From Gaiellasilicea sp963763755 (GTDB lineage: Bacteria > Actinomycetota > Thermoleophilia > Gaiellales > Gaiellaceae): DNA of 64,000 nt. Every line of letters starts with the position of its first letter. Positions within the stretch are counted from its first letter, which is position 1. Below, in pieces: positions 25,763 to 37,084 of the stretch. Location: contig CAVXQE010000012.1 of NCBI GenBank assembly GCA_963763755.1, positions 62,001-126,000 on the forward strand, read 5' to 3'. The position numbers and the translations under genes are program-made. The notes beneath the pieces were generated by a model. The model ran no database searches and was not told the DNA's origin. It saw only the letters and a program-made list of their open reading frames with translations.

Positions 25763-26683
25763 TCAGCGGGTTGCGAGCTCCTGGAGCTTTCGAAGCCGGC
25801 GGTGCGCAGAGGCCTTTGTCGTCGGTGGCTCGCAGCGTGCGGCCAGCTCGCGCAGCGGCAGGGTCGGATACCGGAGCCGAAGCCGTGCGATCTCGTGCAG
25901 GCGGTCTGGCAACCGCTCGAGCGCGCCCGCAGCCTGGAGGGAGCGCACCGCCTCGAGCTGTTCGTGCGCGGCGCGGCTCGTGCGGACGAGATTGGCGTGG
26001 TCGGCGTTCGCCAGTCGGTTCGCCTCGCCGCGGGCAGCCGCGATGACCGAGCGCTCCTCGAAGGCGAGGACGGTGTCCCCCGCTCCGGCCGCGCTCAGCA
26101 CTGCTTCGATCGAGTCGAGTCCCTTCGCGTAGGCCACAGCGTGGCGGCCGCGGTCGAGGACGCCCAGATTCGCGTCGCCGGCGGCCGCGACCGTCCGCAG
26201 GAACTCGGCGCCCTCCAGGGAGGTCGTCCGCAGCTCGAGGTGCGGTCTCCTCGGCCCGGACAGCGAGCCGCCGCCGAGCAGCGCCCCCCGAAGGTAGGCA
26301 CCGCGGCAACAGGCGCGCCCGACGACGCGCTTCGGCGGCCGCTCGACCGGGGCGTGACGGGCATCGAGGACTCCTGCCTCGACGAGCATTGCGAGCGCAG
26401 GTTCGTCCCCGGTGACGTGGAGCTGGTACCTGGTTGCGCGGTCGAACGAGCGGCGGCTGTACGTGCGGATCTCGGAGTGGATCCCGAGCTCGCGCAGAAG
26501 CGAGAACCCGCGGCGGGCGACCCCCGAGGTCGCCAGGTCGAGATGAAGCGAGATCTCGCCGCGGCCGCGCAGATGAATGCTCCCCGCCGAGTGGAAGAGC
26601 GCCGAGATCTCCGCCAGACGGCAGCAGCCGCGCTTCGGCGCGATCGCCGCGAGCTCCGAGCGCAGGTCGTCGGAGAGAGTCAC
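25763..26683 (-). CDS. whiA: WhiA-family DNA-binding protein
   Basis: 306 residues. The N-terminal half is a degenerate LAGLIDADG-type fold (AEISALFHSAGSIHLRG, GAYLRGALLGGGSLSGP). The C-terminal half has the WhiA helix-turn-helix (TLPLRELAARCEPPTTKASAHRRLRKLQ). GTG at 26683 overlaps the ogt stop (GTGA). In Streptomyces WhiA controls sporulation with WhiB; in other Gram-positives it affects division and chromosome segregation. The usual neighbours rapZ and yvcK are not present here; ogt and uvrC are near instead. Confidence 0.9.
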   Translation of the reverse strand: MTLSDDLRSELAAIAPKRGCCRLAEISALFHSAGSIHLRGRGEISLHLDLATSGVARRGFSLLRELGIHSEIRTYSRRSFDRATRYQLHVTGDEPALAMLVEAGVLDARHAPVERPPKRVVGRACCRGAYLRGALLGGGSLSGPRRPHLELRTTSLEGAEFLRTVAAAGDANLGVLDRGRHAVAYAKGLDSIEAVLSAAGAGDTVLAFEERSVIAAARGEANRLANADHANLVRTSRAAHEQLEAVRSLQAAGALERLPDRLHEIARLRLRYPTLPLRELAARCEPPTTKASAHRRLRKLQELATR

Positions 26684-27252
26684 GACGTCCACCCCTCGAG
26701 GCGGAGCAGCCGGCGCTTGTACTCGACGCCGAGCGAGCCGTAGCCGCCGATCCCGCTCGCGGCGACGACGCGGTGGCACGGGACGAAGAGCGAGAAGCGG
26801 TTCTCGGCGCAGAACGTCCCGGCAGCCCGTGCCGCCCGCTGCCGGCCGGCGAGCGCCGAGAGCTCGCCGTAGCTGACGACCTCGCCCCACGGGACATTCC
26901 GGAGTGCGTCGGCCAGCGCCTCCTGGAACGGCGTCGCCCAGTCGCCGTCCAGCGGCACGTCCGCAAACGAGACGCGCTCGCCGCTGAAGTAGCTGGTGGA
27001 TCGATTGGAGCAGTTCGGCCACGAATCCGTCACCGTCCTGCGACGACTCTCCCGATAGCGTTTCAGTAGGGACACCCGGGGTGCCCCTGGGGGCCGTTTG
27101 GGGGGTCGTTCGGGGGTGGTGTCGGAGAGAGCGCCGTGCAAGCGGACGCCGGGCGTCGGCGGGTCGTGGGCGACCACGACGCGCCCGTCGCCGATCCACA
27201 GCTCTCCGACTCCCCAGCCCTCGACCTCGTAGGGATGCCGCGTCACGCGCAT
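26680..27252 (-). CDS. ogt: Methylated-DNA--protein-cysteine methyltransferase (possible frameshift)
   Basis: About 190 residues. The C-terminal domain has the acceptor Cys in PCHRVV, preceded by VPWGEVVSYGELSALAGR and FCAENRFSLF, and followed by GIGGYGSLGVEYKRRLL. The N-terminal domain is less conserved. Between ~27080 and ~27000 a second frame (DGFVAELLQSIHQ) fits the family better than the annotated one, so an indel near 27010 is likely. The protein repairs O6-alkylguanine by a suicidal methyl transfer to Cys. Coupled to whiA. Confidence 0.88.
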   Translation of the reverse strand: MRVTRHPYEVEGWGVGELWIGDGRVVVAHDPPTPGVRLHGALSDTTPERPPKRPPGAPRVSLLKRYRESRRRTVTDSWPNCSNRSTSYFSGERVSFADVPLDGDWATPFQEALADALRNVPWGEVVSYGELSALAGRQRAARAAGTFCAENRFSLFVPCHRVVAASGIGGYGSLGVEYKRRLLRLEGWTS

Positions 27253-27313
27253 CGACGCCGACTCTACAATCGCGCCGTGAGCGCACCCGGGATCTTCAGA
27301 CCGCCGACGCCGG

Positions 27314-28925
<1,612 letters not shown>

Positions 28926-28942
28926 CGAAGTAGCCTGCACGC

Positions 28943-29882
28943 GTGGGCGAACGTTCTCCACGCGATCCGAGTCTTCTTCGAGACGCTCGCCGCGGTCAAG
29001 TTCACGCGCGCTCGGGCTCGCGGTCGTCTGCCACGTGCTGAAGACGATGTGCACGAGCCGCGCGTGGCGGAACACGATCGCCGCCTCGTATCCCGAGGAG
29101 GAAGTGCGCTGGCGCTCGATCTACGCCGCCTACCTCGCCGGCGTCGGCGTGAACGCGATCATCCCGGCCCGGGCCGGCGACGCCGTCCGGCTCTACCTCG
29201 CGCACCGCGCCGTGCCCGCCACCACGTACACGACGCTCGTGGCGACGCTGCTCGTTCTCTCCGTCTTCGACATGGCGATGGCGCTGATGATCTTCGCCTA
29301 CGCGCTCACGCTCGGCGTCCTTCCCGGCATCGGCTCGCTCGGAAGCCTCCCCGGCTTCGACTTCGGCTTCTTCGTCTCGAACCCCGAGTTCTCGGCCGTG
29401 CTGCTGATCGTCGCTGGTGATCTTCGGGACGATCGGGTTCTTCTGGGCGCGGATCCACATCGACGAGTTCAAGCAGCGCGTCGGCCAGGGCTTCGCCGTC
29501 CTCCGCGACCGCACGGAGTACCTCCAGCACGTCGCGCTCTGGCAGGCCGGTGACTGGTTCCTTCGCTTCGTCGCGATCTGGTTCTTCCTCGACGCGTTCG
29601 GGATCCATCAGTCGATCCGGAACGTGCTGCTCGTGCAGGTCACGCAGAGCCTGGCGACGCTCGTCCCGATCTCCCCCGGCGGCATCGGCACCGAGCAGGC
29701 GTTCATCGTCTACGTCTTCAAGGGGTCGGTGTCGACCGCGAAGCTGCTCTCGTTCTCGGTCGGGCATGAAGCTGACGCTGATCGTGACGAACGTGGTCAT
29801 CGGCTTCACGGCGCTCTTCCTGGTGCTCGGCCACATCGACTGGCGCTCGATCGCCGGCAAGAGGCCGGCGTCCGAGCCCTAG
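28943..29882 (+). CDS. YbhN/UPF0104-type lysylphosphatidylglycerol-synthase-like membrane protein (frameshifted)
   Basis: A polytopic membrane protein of ~310 residues in about four frames. Segments visible: NVLHAIRVFFETLAAVKF; a block with NAIIPARAGDAVRLY, diagnostic of the flippase-like UPF0104/LPG_synthase_TM family; several transmembrane helices; and VPISPGGIGTEQAF, the family's C-terminal signature. Shifts lie near 29012, 29416 and 29765, and possibly close to the start. The GTG at 28943 is tentative. It probably acts on lipids or polyprenol carriers. Its TAG shares bases with the stop of convergent uvrC. Confidence 0.78.
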
Positions 29883-31731
29883 CCGCGGCCGGTCTTGTGC
29901 AGCTGCGCGTAGATCGAGCGCGCGGTCTTCGCCGGCACGCCCGGTACCCCCTCGAGCTCCTCCTGGCTCGCGGCGAGCACGCTCTCGGTCGAGCCGAAGT
30001 GCTGGATCAGCGCCCGCCGCCGCACCGGGCCGACGCCCTCGAGCGTGTCGAAGAGCGACTCCTTCGCCCGCGCCGACCGCCGCTGGCGGTGGAAGTCGAG
30101 CGCGAAGCGGTGCGCCTCGTCGCGAACGCGCTGCAGCAGCTGCAGGCCGGCGCTGTGCGGGTCGAGCAGGATCGGATCCGGCCGTCCCGGCACGAACACC
30201 TCCTCGATCCGCTTCGCGAGCGAGATCACGGCGACGCGCGGAAGCTCGTACGCCTGCATCGCGGCGAGCGCCGCCGAGAGCTGCCCCTTGCCGCCGTCGA
30301 TCACGACGAGGTTCGGCGCGGTCGCGAAGCCCTCGTCGTAGTCCTCGCCCGTGCCGCTGTTCAGCCGCGCGAACCGGCGCGAGACGACCTCTGCCATCGC
30401 GGCGAAGTCGTCCTGGCCGTCGAGGCCGCGCACGCCGAACTTCCGGTAGTGCGCCTTCTTCGGCATCCCGTCCTGGAAGACGACCATCGAGCCGACGATC
30501 TCCTGGCCCTGGATGTTCGAGATGTCGAAGCACTCGATCCGCAGCGGCAGGCTCTCGAGGTTGAGCGCCTCGCGCAGCTCCTCCAGCGCCGCGACGCGGC
30601 GCAGCCGCTTCTGCTCCGAGACGAGGGTCTCCGAGTCGAGCGCGAGCTTCGCGTTCTGCGCCGCCAGCTCTGCGAGCCGTCGCTTCTCGCCTCTCGCCGG
30701 CGCTCGCACCTCGACGCGCGAGCCGCGCAGCTCGGAGAGGAACTGCTCGAGCGCCTCGAGCCCCGTGGCGTCCGACGGGACGATCAGCTGCGGCGGGATC
30801 GACGGCGCATTCCCGTAGTACTCGAGACAGAACGCCTCGAGCACGGTCGTCACGTCCTGCCCCTCGACGTTCTCGAGGTGGAAGCCGTGCCGGTCGATCA
30901 TCTTGCCGCCGCGCAGCGGGAAGACCTGCACCGCGGCCCGGTCGCCCTCGACCGCGATGCCGATCACGTCGATCGAGCCGGTCTCGCGCCGGTCGGCGCC
31001 CTGCTTCTCGGCCAGGTTCTCGATCGCGAAGAGCCGGTTGCGGTAGCGCGCCGCGTCCTCGAACCGCTCGTCGGCCGCCGCGTCGCGCATCTGCCGCTCG
31101 AGCTCCCGCACGATCGTGCGCGTGTCACCGGAGAGGAAGTTGATGACGCCCTCGATGATCTCGCGCGTACGCCTCCTTCGAGATGTAGGCCACGCACGGC
31201 GCGTGACACCGTTCGATGTGGAAGTCCAGGCAAGGGATCCCCGAGTGCCGTCCCGGGCTTGGGGCCCTCGCACGGGCGGAACTGGAAGACGCGGTTCAGC
31301 ACGTCGAGTGTCTCGCGAACCTTCTTCGCATTCGCGTACGGGCCGAAGTAGAGAACGCCGCGCCGGTGCCGTTCGCGCGTGAACATCACGCGCGGGTAGT
31401 CGTCCTCGATCGTGACCGCGATGTACGGGAACGACTTGTCGTCGCGAAGCCGGACGTTGAACGGAGGCCGGTAGCGCTTGACGAGGTTCTGCTCGAGGTG
31501 GAGCGCCTCGACCTCGGTCGCGGTCACGATCACCTCGAGGTCGGCGATCCGCCCGACGAGATTCGGGATCGAGGAACGGGTGTCGCCGCGCCCGGCCTGG
31601 AAGTACGAGCGCACGCGTGACCGCAGCGACTTCGCCTTGCCCACGTAGAGCACGTCGCCCTTCTCGTCGCGGAACAGATAGACGCCCGGCTTCGCGGGCA
31701 GGCGCTTCAGCTTCGGCTCGAGGTCGGGCAT
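29879..31731 (-). CDS. uvrC: Excinuclease ABC subunit C (frameshifts)
   Basis: About 617 residues. The N-terminal GIY-YIG nuclease reads PGVYLFRDEKGDVLYVGKA. The middle holds the Cys-rich/CHAPC block (CLDFHIERCHAPCVAYI), split by shifts near 31240 and 31175. The UVR domain reads ERFEDAARYRNRL. The RNase H-like domain has ECFDISNIQG and LVVIDGGKGQL, and the tandem HhH end has LEGVGPVRRRAL and LEGVPGVPAKTA. ATG at 31731. UvrC makes both incisions in nucleotide-excision repair with UvrA/B, which are not in the window. Confidence 0.93.
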
Positions 31732-31749
31732 CCGAGCTAGCGTAGCCCC

Positions 31750-32839
31750 GTGCGTGGGGTCACCATCGCGGTTCTGATCGCGCTCTCGCTGCGCGGGCTG
31801 CGGCGGCGATTCGGCGTGATCGAACGGCTTCGTCGTGGGCGCCGTCGACGACGCCGTCCGGCACCCGGGGCCGACGCTCGACCAGCTGCGCGAAGCCGGC
31901 TTCGGCGCCGTCGGCGTCACCAGCTTCTGGCAGCCCGGGCTCTCGGCACCGACGCCCGAGGAGCTCGGCGTGCTCCGCGACGTGGCGGCCCGTGCCGACG
32001 GGACGCGGATCTTCCTCAGCGTCTACCAACCCGGCTCGGCGACGACGCCGCTGACCGCCGAGGCGCGGGCGCAGTTCGCGTCGTACGTCGGCCGCGATCG
32101 TGCGAGACGTCCCCGAGATCCGCGACATCGTCGTCGGCAACGAGCCGAACCTGAACCGCTTCTGGCTGCCGCAGTTCGACGAGTCCGGGAACGACGCGGC
32201 CGCGCCGGCCTACTTCGCGCTTCTGGCGGAGGCGTACGACGCCGCCAAGGAGGCCGACGAGGACGTCGACGATCTGGGGCGGCGCCCTCGTCGCCGCGTG
32301 GGATCGACCGGCCCGGCACCGGTCGCGACACGCAGTCGCCCGACGACCTTCATCCGGACCTCGGCGCGGCCTACCGGGCGAGCGGTCGCGAGGAGCCGCC
32401 TCTCGACGGCTTCGCCTTCCATCCCTATCCGGCGAGCTCGAGCATTCCGCCCGACCGTCCGACCGACCCCGCGTCGACGTCGATCCTGCTCGCCGACTAC
32501 GAGGAGAAGCTGGCGCCGTTGCTCGAGGAGGCGTTCGGCCCCGGCCTGCCGGTCCTCTACAGCGAGCTCGGCGTGGAGACCGCGATTCCGCCGGCGAAGG
32601 CGTCGCTCTACGAGGGCACGGAACCCGGAAAGCCGGTCGACGAGCCGACGCAGGCCGACTACTACCGCCGCGCGATCGAGCTGGCCTCCTGCCAGAAGGA
32701 CGTCGTCGGATTGCTGCTCTTCCACTCGCACGACGAACCGGCGCTCACCGGCTTCCAGTCCGGCGTGTACTACGTCGACGGGACGCCGAAGACGAGCCTC
32801 GAGCCTGTGCGCACGGCGATCCAGGCCGCCGGGTGCTAG
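31750..32839 (+). CDS. Glycoside-hydrolase-like lipoprotein (frameshifted)
   Basis: The N terminus is hydrophobic (VTIAVLIALSL). With a one-base shift near 31790 the next residues read AGCGGDS, a lipobox with the acylated Cys. A TIM-barrel-like protein of about 350 residues follows over frames changing near 32095 and 32275. DIVVGNEPNLNRFWLP carries the Asn-Glu acid/base pair of GH clan A, GFAFHPYPAS is mid-barrel, and VLYSELGVET carries a likely nucleophile Glu. The C terminus ends in LLLFHSHDEPALTGFQSG. Probably a cell-surface glycosidase; the family and substrate are not assigned. Confidence 0.68.
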
Positions 32840-32855
32840 TGCGTACGATACGTCC

Positions 32856-33558
32856 GTGAGCACTCGCCTCTCAGGGCCAGTACGTCGCCTACACCTTTCA
32901 CAAGCTCGACCCCGCCTGGCGCCGTCTTCCGGTCGACGAGCGTGCCGCGATGAAGGATGCCTTCGCGGAGGTGATCGAGAGCTGGAGCGACCGCTTCGAG
33001 CACCTGCGCGCCTACTCCACGGCAGGCGTCCGGCCCGACTGCGACTTCTTCTTCTGGAAGATCACGGACCGCTACGCAGACCTCGGCGAGCTCGGTGCAG
33101 CCCTGAACGGCACGCCGCTCGCCGGCTGGCTCGAGACGCCGTACAGCTACCTCGCGACGACGAAGGCTTCGCCCTACACGGAGGCGCGACGGCCCCGCAA
33201 GATCATCCCCAAGGGCTCCCCGTACCTCGTCGTCTACCCGTTCGTGAAGGTGCGGCCGTGGTATGCCCTGTCGCTGGAGGACCGCCAGCGCGCGATGGAC
33301 GAGCACATTCGCATCGGACGTGAGTTCGAGACGATCCACAACCACACGACGTACTCCTTCGGCATCGACGATCAGGAGTTCATGACCGCCTTCGAGTGCG
33401 ACGAGCCGTCCGACTTCATGCACCTGATGCTGACGCTGCGCGAGAGCGAGGCGTCCGCCTACACGGAGCGCGACACGCCGATCTTCGTCGGTGAGGGGAT
33501 GACCGTCCGCGCGGCGCTCGACGCCCTCGACGGCGCGACCGCGCACGTCCGCGCCTAG
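32856..33558 (+). CDS. hemQ: HemQ-type chlorite dismutase-family coproheme decarboxylase (one frameshift)
   Basis: About 233 residues. The chlorite-dismutase/HemQ fold shows YVAYTFHKLDPAWRRLP at the N terminus, VRPDCDFFFWKIT, the PYSYLATTK motif, and the heme-ligand region IHNHTTYSFGIDDQEFMTAFE with the proximal His. GTG at 32856; a shift near 32878 joins the first seven codons to the rest. In actinobacteria HemQ converts coproheme III to heme b in the final step of the coproporphyrin-dependent pathway. No other heme gene is adjacent. Confidence 0.88.
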
Positions 33559-33592
33559 CCGTGCGGCGCATCTGCGCTTCCTGGGAGTAGCG

Positions 33593-34139
33593 GTGCTTGC
33601 CGTGCTCGCGCTCGCAGGCTGTGGAGGTGGCGGTCGGCGGCGACGACGCAGCCGCCCCGGCAGCGGCGCCCGCAGACGGCGTCCAGGAGCTCGCAAACGT
33701 CCTCGACCTGCGCGCGGCGTTCGAAGCGGATGCCGGCAAGCCGCGCGTCCTCTTCCTCTTCTCCCCCACCTGAGGCACCTGCCTCGCCGGCGCCCGTTGG
33801 GTGCGGGAGAACATCCTCGACAAGGAGCCGTCGAAGGACCTGCGGATCTACGCGGTCTGGCTCAACCAGCGCTCGACCGACGCGCGTGACGAGATCGACG
33901 AGTCGATCCTGGCCGACCCGCGCGTGACGCAGTACTGGGACCCGGAAGGGATCACGGGCAGGTACTTCGCCGAGAACGATCTCGGCGGGCTCGGCTACGC
34001 CGGCTTCGTCTACGACGTCTACTACGTCTTCGCCGGCGACGCAGCCTGGGCGAACGCCCCCGCACCGCTCGCCGCGTCGGGCTCGCCCGTGCTCTTCAAG
34101 GGCGACGAGCTGCTCGCCGCGCTCGAGAAACAGCTCTAG
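33593..34139 (+). CDS. Thioredoxin-fold lipoprotein with in-frame TGA, candidate selenoprotein (UxxC)
   Basis: About 181 residues from GTG 33593 if the TGA at 33771-33773 is read through. The N terminus VLAVLALAGCGGGG is a lipoprotein signal with acylated Cys; an indel near 33633 then restores the frame to GDDAAAPAAAPADG. The redox segment reads LFLFSPT-TGA-GTCLAGARWVREN, so the stop codon replaces the first Cys of a C-x-x-C motif right after the beta-1 strand, exactly where thioredoxin-like proteins carry their nucleophile. The conserved sequence continues unbroken for 122 codons to 34139 (RIYAVWLNQRSTDAR; VTQYWDP). A hairpin with bacterial SECIS geometry follows the TGA. Selenocysteine incorporation is inferred; a substituted TGC is the alternative. 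Confidence 0.72.
33771..33809 (+). promoter_or_regulatory. TGA codon plus bacterial SECIS-like hairpin
   Basis: The hairpin 33783-33809 pairs 33791-33795 with 33799-33803 under a GTT apical loop (33796-33798). The stem then continues with 12 pairs in total and two bulged G residues (33789, 33786). The loop begins 22 bases after the TGA and its first base is G, matching the published bacterial SECIS geometry (small loop, G near its start, 16-37 bases from the UGA). The stem lies within coding sequence, as bacterial elements do. Pairing was done by eye, not by folding software. Confidence 0.55.
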
Positions 34140-35034
34140 CTAGTCGATCGAGCGCAGGAACTCCTCGACCCGCTCGAGGAAGGCCTCCGGCTCCTCGACG
34201 TGCGGCATGTGGCTCGACTCCTCGAACAGCGCCCACTGCGAGCCGGGGATCCGCTCGTGGATCTGGCCCGACGATCAGCGGCGTGGCCTCGTCGTGACGG
34301 CCCGAGACGAGCAGGGTCGGGGTCGTGATCTCGGGCAGCCGGTCGGTGATGTCCCAGGTCTTGAGGGAGCCGACGACGTGGAACTCGCTCGGCCCGTTCA
34401 TCGTGTGGTAGACGGTCGGGTCGACCTCCATCTGGTCGAAGCTGCGCTGCACGCACTCCGGCCACGGCACGCGGCACAGGTGCTCGTCGTAGAAGACGCG
34501 CACCGCCTCCTCGTACGCGGGATCGTCCGTCGTCCCCTCCTGCTCGTGCCGGGTCAGCGTCTCCTGGACGTCCGCGGGCAGATCTGCCCGCAGGCGATTC
34601 GCCTCCGAGACCCAGAGCGTCATGCTCGCGGGCGAGTCGGCGACGACGATCCCGCGCAGGCCCGGCGGGTGGTCGAGGGCGTACTCCATCGCGAGCATCC
34701 CGCCCCAGGACTGCCCGACCACGGCGTGCCGGCCGGCAATGCCGAGCTGTGTGGTCAGCTCCACCAGCTCGTCCTTGAAGAGCTGCGGCGTCCAGAACTC
34801 GGCGGGCGCGTCCGGTAGGTGCTGGCTCTTGCCGCAGCCGACCTGGTCGTAGAGGACGCAGGCGCGGCCGTACCTGCTCAGCTCGGCGATCGGCTCGCAG
34901 TAGTCGTGCGCCGAGCCCGGGCCGCCGTGGCAGATGACGACCGGGGTCTGTGGCGACTCCGGGTCGAGCTCGCCGACGACCCGGTACCAGGTCTCGTGCT
35001 CACGCCACTCCATCAGTCCTTCACGCTCTTGCAT
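34140..35034 (-). CDS. pip: Proline iminopeptidase / alpha-beta hydrolase (one frameshift)
   Basis: About 297 residues. Oxyanion-hole motif HGGPGSAHDY, nucleophile Ser in VVGQSWGGMLA, acid Asp in SGRHDEATP and His in SSHMPHVEEP are all present; the last is reached through a frameshift near 34268. The S33 proline-iminopeptidase pattern matches throughout. ATG at 35034 with AAAGGAG upstream overlaps the oppF end by 14 bases. It would release N-terminal proline (or other residues) from peptides delivered by the Opp importer of the same operon. Confidence 0.9.
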
Positions 35035-36057
35035 CTGAGACTCCTTTGGTCGAGATGACGCCGCTGAGCGGGTGATGACATGCCGCGTAACGGCCGCCGC
35101 CGAAGTCCTCGAGCTGCGGCCGCTCGACCGGCAGATCTCGGTGGCGTACCGGCAGCGGGGATGGAAGCGGCAGCCGGTCGGCGGGTCGATCGAGCTCGGG
35201 ACCTCGCCCTCGAGCACGATCCGCTCGCGCCGCGGCGCGGGCTCGCTGTCGCCGGTGTCGAGCACGGGGATCGCGGACAGCAGCGCCTCGGTGTACGGAT
35301 GCACCGGGCGCGCGTAGAGGTCGTCCGCAGGCGCGATCTCGACGACCACGCCCAGGTACATGACCGCGATCCGGTCGGAGACGTGGCGGACGACGCCGAG
35401 ATCGTGCGCGATGAAGACGTACGTCAGGCCGAACTCGTCCTGGAGGTCGTCGAGGAGGTTCACCACCTGGGCCTGGATCGAGACGTCGAGCGCCGAGACC
35501 GGCTCGTCGGCCACGATCAGCTGCGGCGCGAGCGCGAGCGCGCGGGCGACGCCGATTCGCTGGCGCTGGCCGCCGGAGAACTCGTGCGGGAAGCGGTTGA
35601 CGTGGTCGGCGGACAGGCCCGACGACCTCGAGGAGCTCCTGCACGCGCTTGCGGATCGTCCTTCTCGCCGCGCGGTGCGGTGGATGCGGAACGGGTCGCC
35701 GACGATCTGGATCACGCGCTTGCGCGGGTTCAGCGACGCATACGGATCCTGGAAGATCATCTGCATCTCGCGGCGGAACGGGCGCAGCGCGGACCGCGAG
35801 AGGCTCGTGATGTCCTTCCCGTCGAACCGGACGGTGCCACTCGTCGGGTCGTGCAGCCGGACCAGGAGCCGGCCGAGCGTCGACTTGCCGCAGCCCGACT
35901 CGCCGACGACGCCGAGCGTCTCGCCGCGCCGCACCTCGAGCGAGACACCGTCGACGGCGTGCACGTGCTCGCGGATGCCCCGAGGCCACGAGGCTGAACG
36001 GACGGGGAAGTGCTTGACGAGGTCTGCCGCCTCGAGCAGAACTGCCGCCGCGTTCAC
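35021..36057 (-). CDS. oppF: Oligopeptide ABC transporter ATP-binding protein, OppF type (frameshifts)
   Basis: Walker A GESGCGKST, Q-loop MIFQDPYASLNPRKRV, signature FSGGQRQRIGVARAL, Walker B LIVADEPVSALDV and the C-terminal Cys-rich oligopeptide/dipeptide tail (GCRFHPRCRYATEICR). GTG at 36057 overlaps the oppD stop (GTGA). Frame changes near 35660 and 35625 (within KRVQELLEVVGLSADHV) and near 35118 (before ERPQLEDFGGG). It powers peptide uptake together with OppD. Confidence 0.9.
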
Positions 36058-37084
36058 GCGCTCTCGCGGTCCGTGAGGGCGGCCAGCGATGCCTGCCGGA
36101 GCGCCGGGCGAACGGGTGGGTCGAGATGGCACGCGTCCTTGCGGCCGGGCGCGACTCGCTCCGCGAGCGCCGGACGGGTCGAGCAACGCTCGAAGCGGTG
36201 CACGCATCGAGGCGCGAACCGGCAACCCTCGGGAGGCGCCAGGAGCGAGGGCGGCGTGCCCGGGATTGCGGCGAGCCGACGCGGCCGCGGCCGGTCGATG
36301 CGCGGCATCGAACCGAGCAGCCCCCACGTGTACGGATGCTGCGGATCGCGGAAGACGTCCGTCCTCGAGCCCTCCTCGATCACGCTGCCGGCGTACATCA
36401 CGACCACGCGCTCGGCGAGGTCGGCGACGACGCCCATGTCGTGGGTGATGAGGACGATCGAGGAACCGTGATCGCGCTGGAGGCGCTTCATCAGCTCCAG
36501 GATCTGAGCCTGGATCGTCACGTCGAGCGCGGTCGTCGGCTCGTCGGCGATCAGCAGCGACGGATTGCACGAGAGCGCCATCGCGATCATCACGCGCTGC
36601 CGCATCCCGCCCGAGAACTGGTGCGGGAAGTCCTCGGCGCGGCGGCTCGCGTTGGGGATCCCGACCTCGCGGAGCAGCTCGACCGTCCGCACCCGGGCGG
36701 CCCGCGCGCTCAGCCGCTCGTGCGCGCGCAGCTGCTCGGCGATCTGCCAGCCGACGCGGTAGACCGGCGTCAGCGCCGTCATCGGATCCTGGAAGATCAT
36801 CGCGATCTCCGCACCGCGGACGGACTGCATCTCTCGCTGGGAGAGCGCGATCAGATCCCGTCCGCGGTGGAGCACCTGCCCTTCGACGATCGCGTTCGGG
36901 TCGCGGATCAGGCGCATCACGCTCAGCATCGAGACGGTCTTCCCGGAGCCCGACTCGCCCACGATGCCGAGAACCTCGCCCTGCCCGAGCGAGAACGAGA
37001 GGCCGTCGACTGCGCGGACGACCCCTTCCTCGGTGCGGAACGAGACGCTCAGGTCGCGGACGTCCAGCAGCGGCGCTCAGGCAT
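36054..37084 (-). CDS. oppD: Oligopeptide ABC transporter ATP-binding protein, OppD type
   Basis: Walker A GESGSGKT, MIFQDPMTALTPVYRV, signature QFSGGMRQRVMIAMAL, Walker B LLIADEPTTALDV and the Cys-containing tail GCRFAPRCVHRFERC. The conserved N terminus LLDVRDLSVSFRTEEGVV begins immediately after the oppB stop with no in-frame ATG/GTG. The best start is the ATG at 37084 overlapping oppB, reached through an indel near 37072; otherwise a CTG start would be needed. Stop overlaps oppF. Confidence 0.9.
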
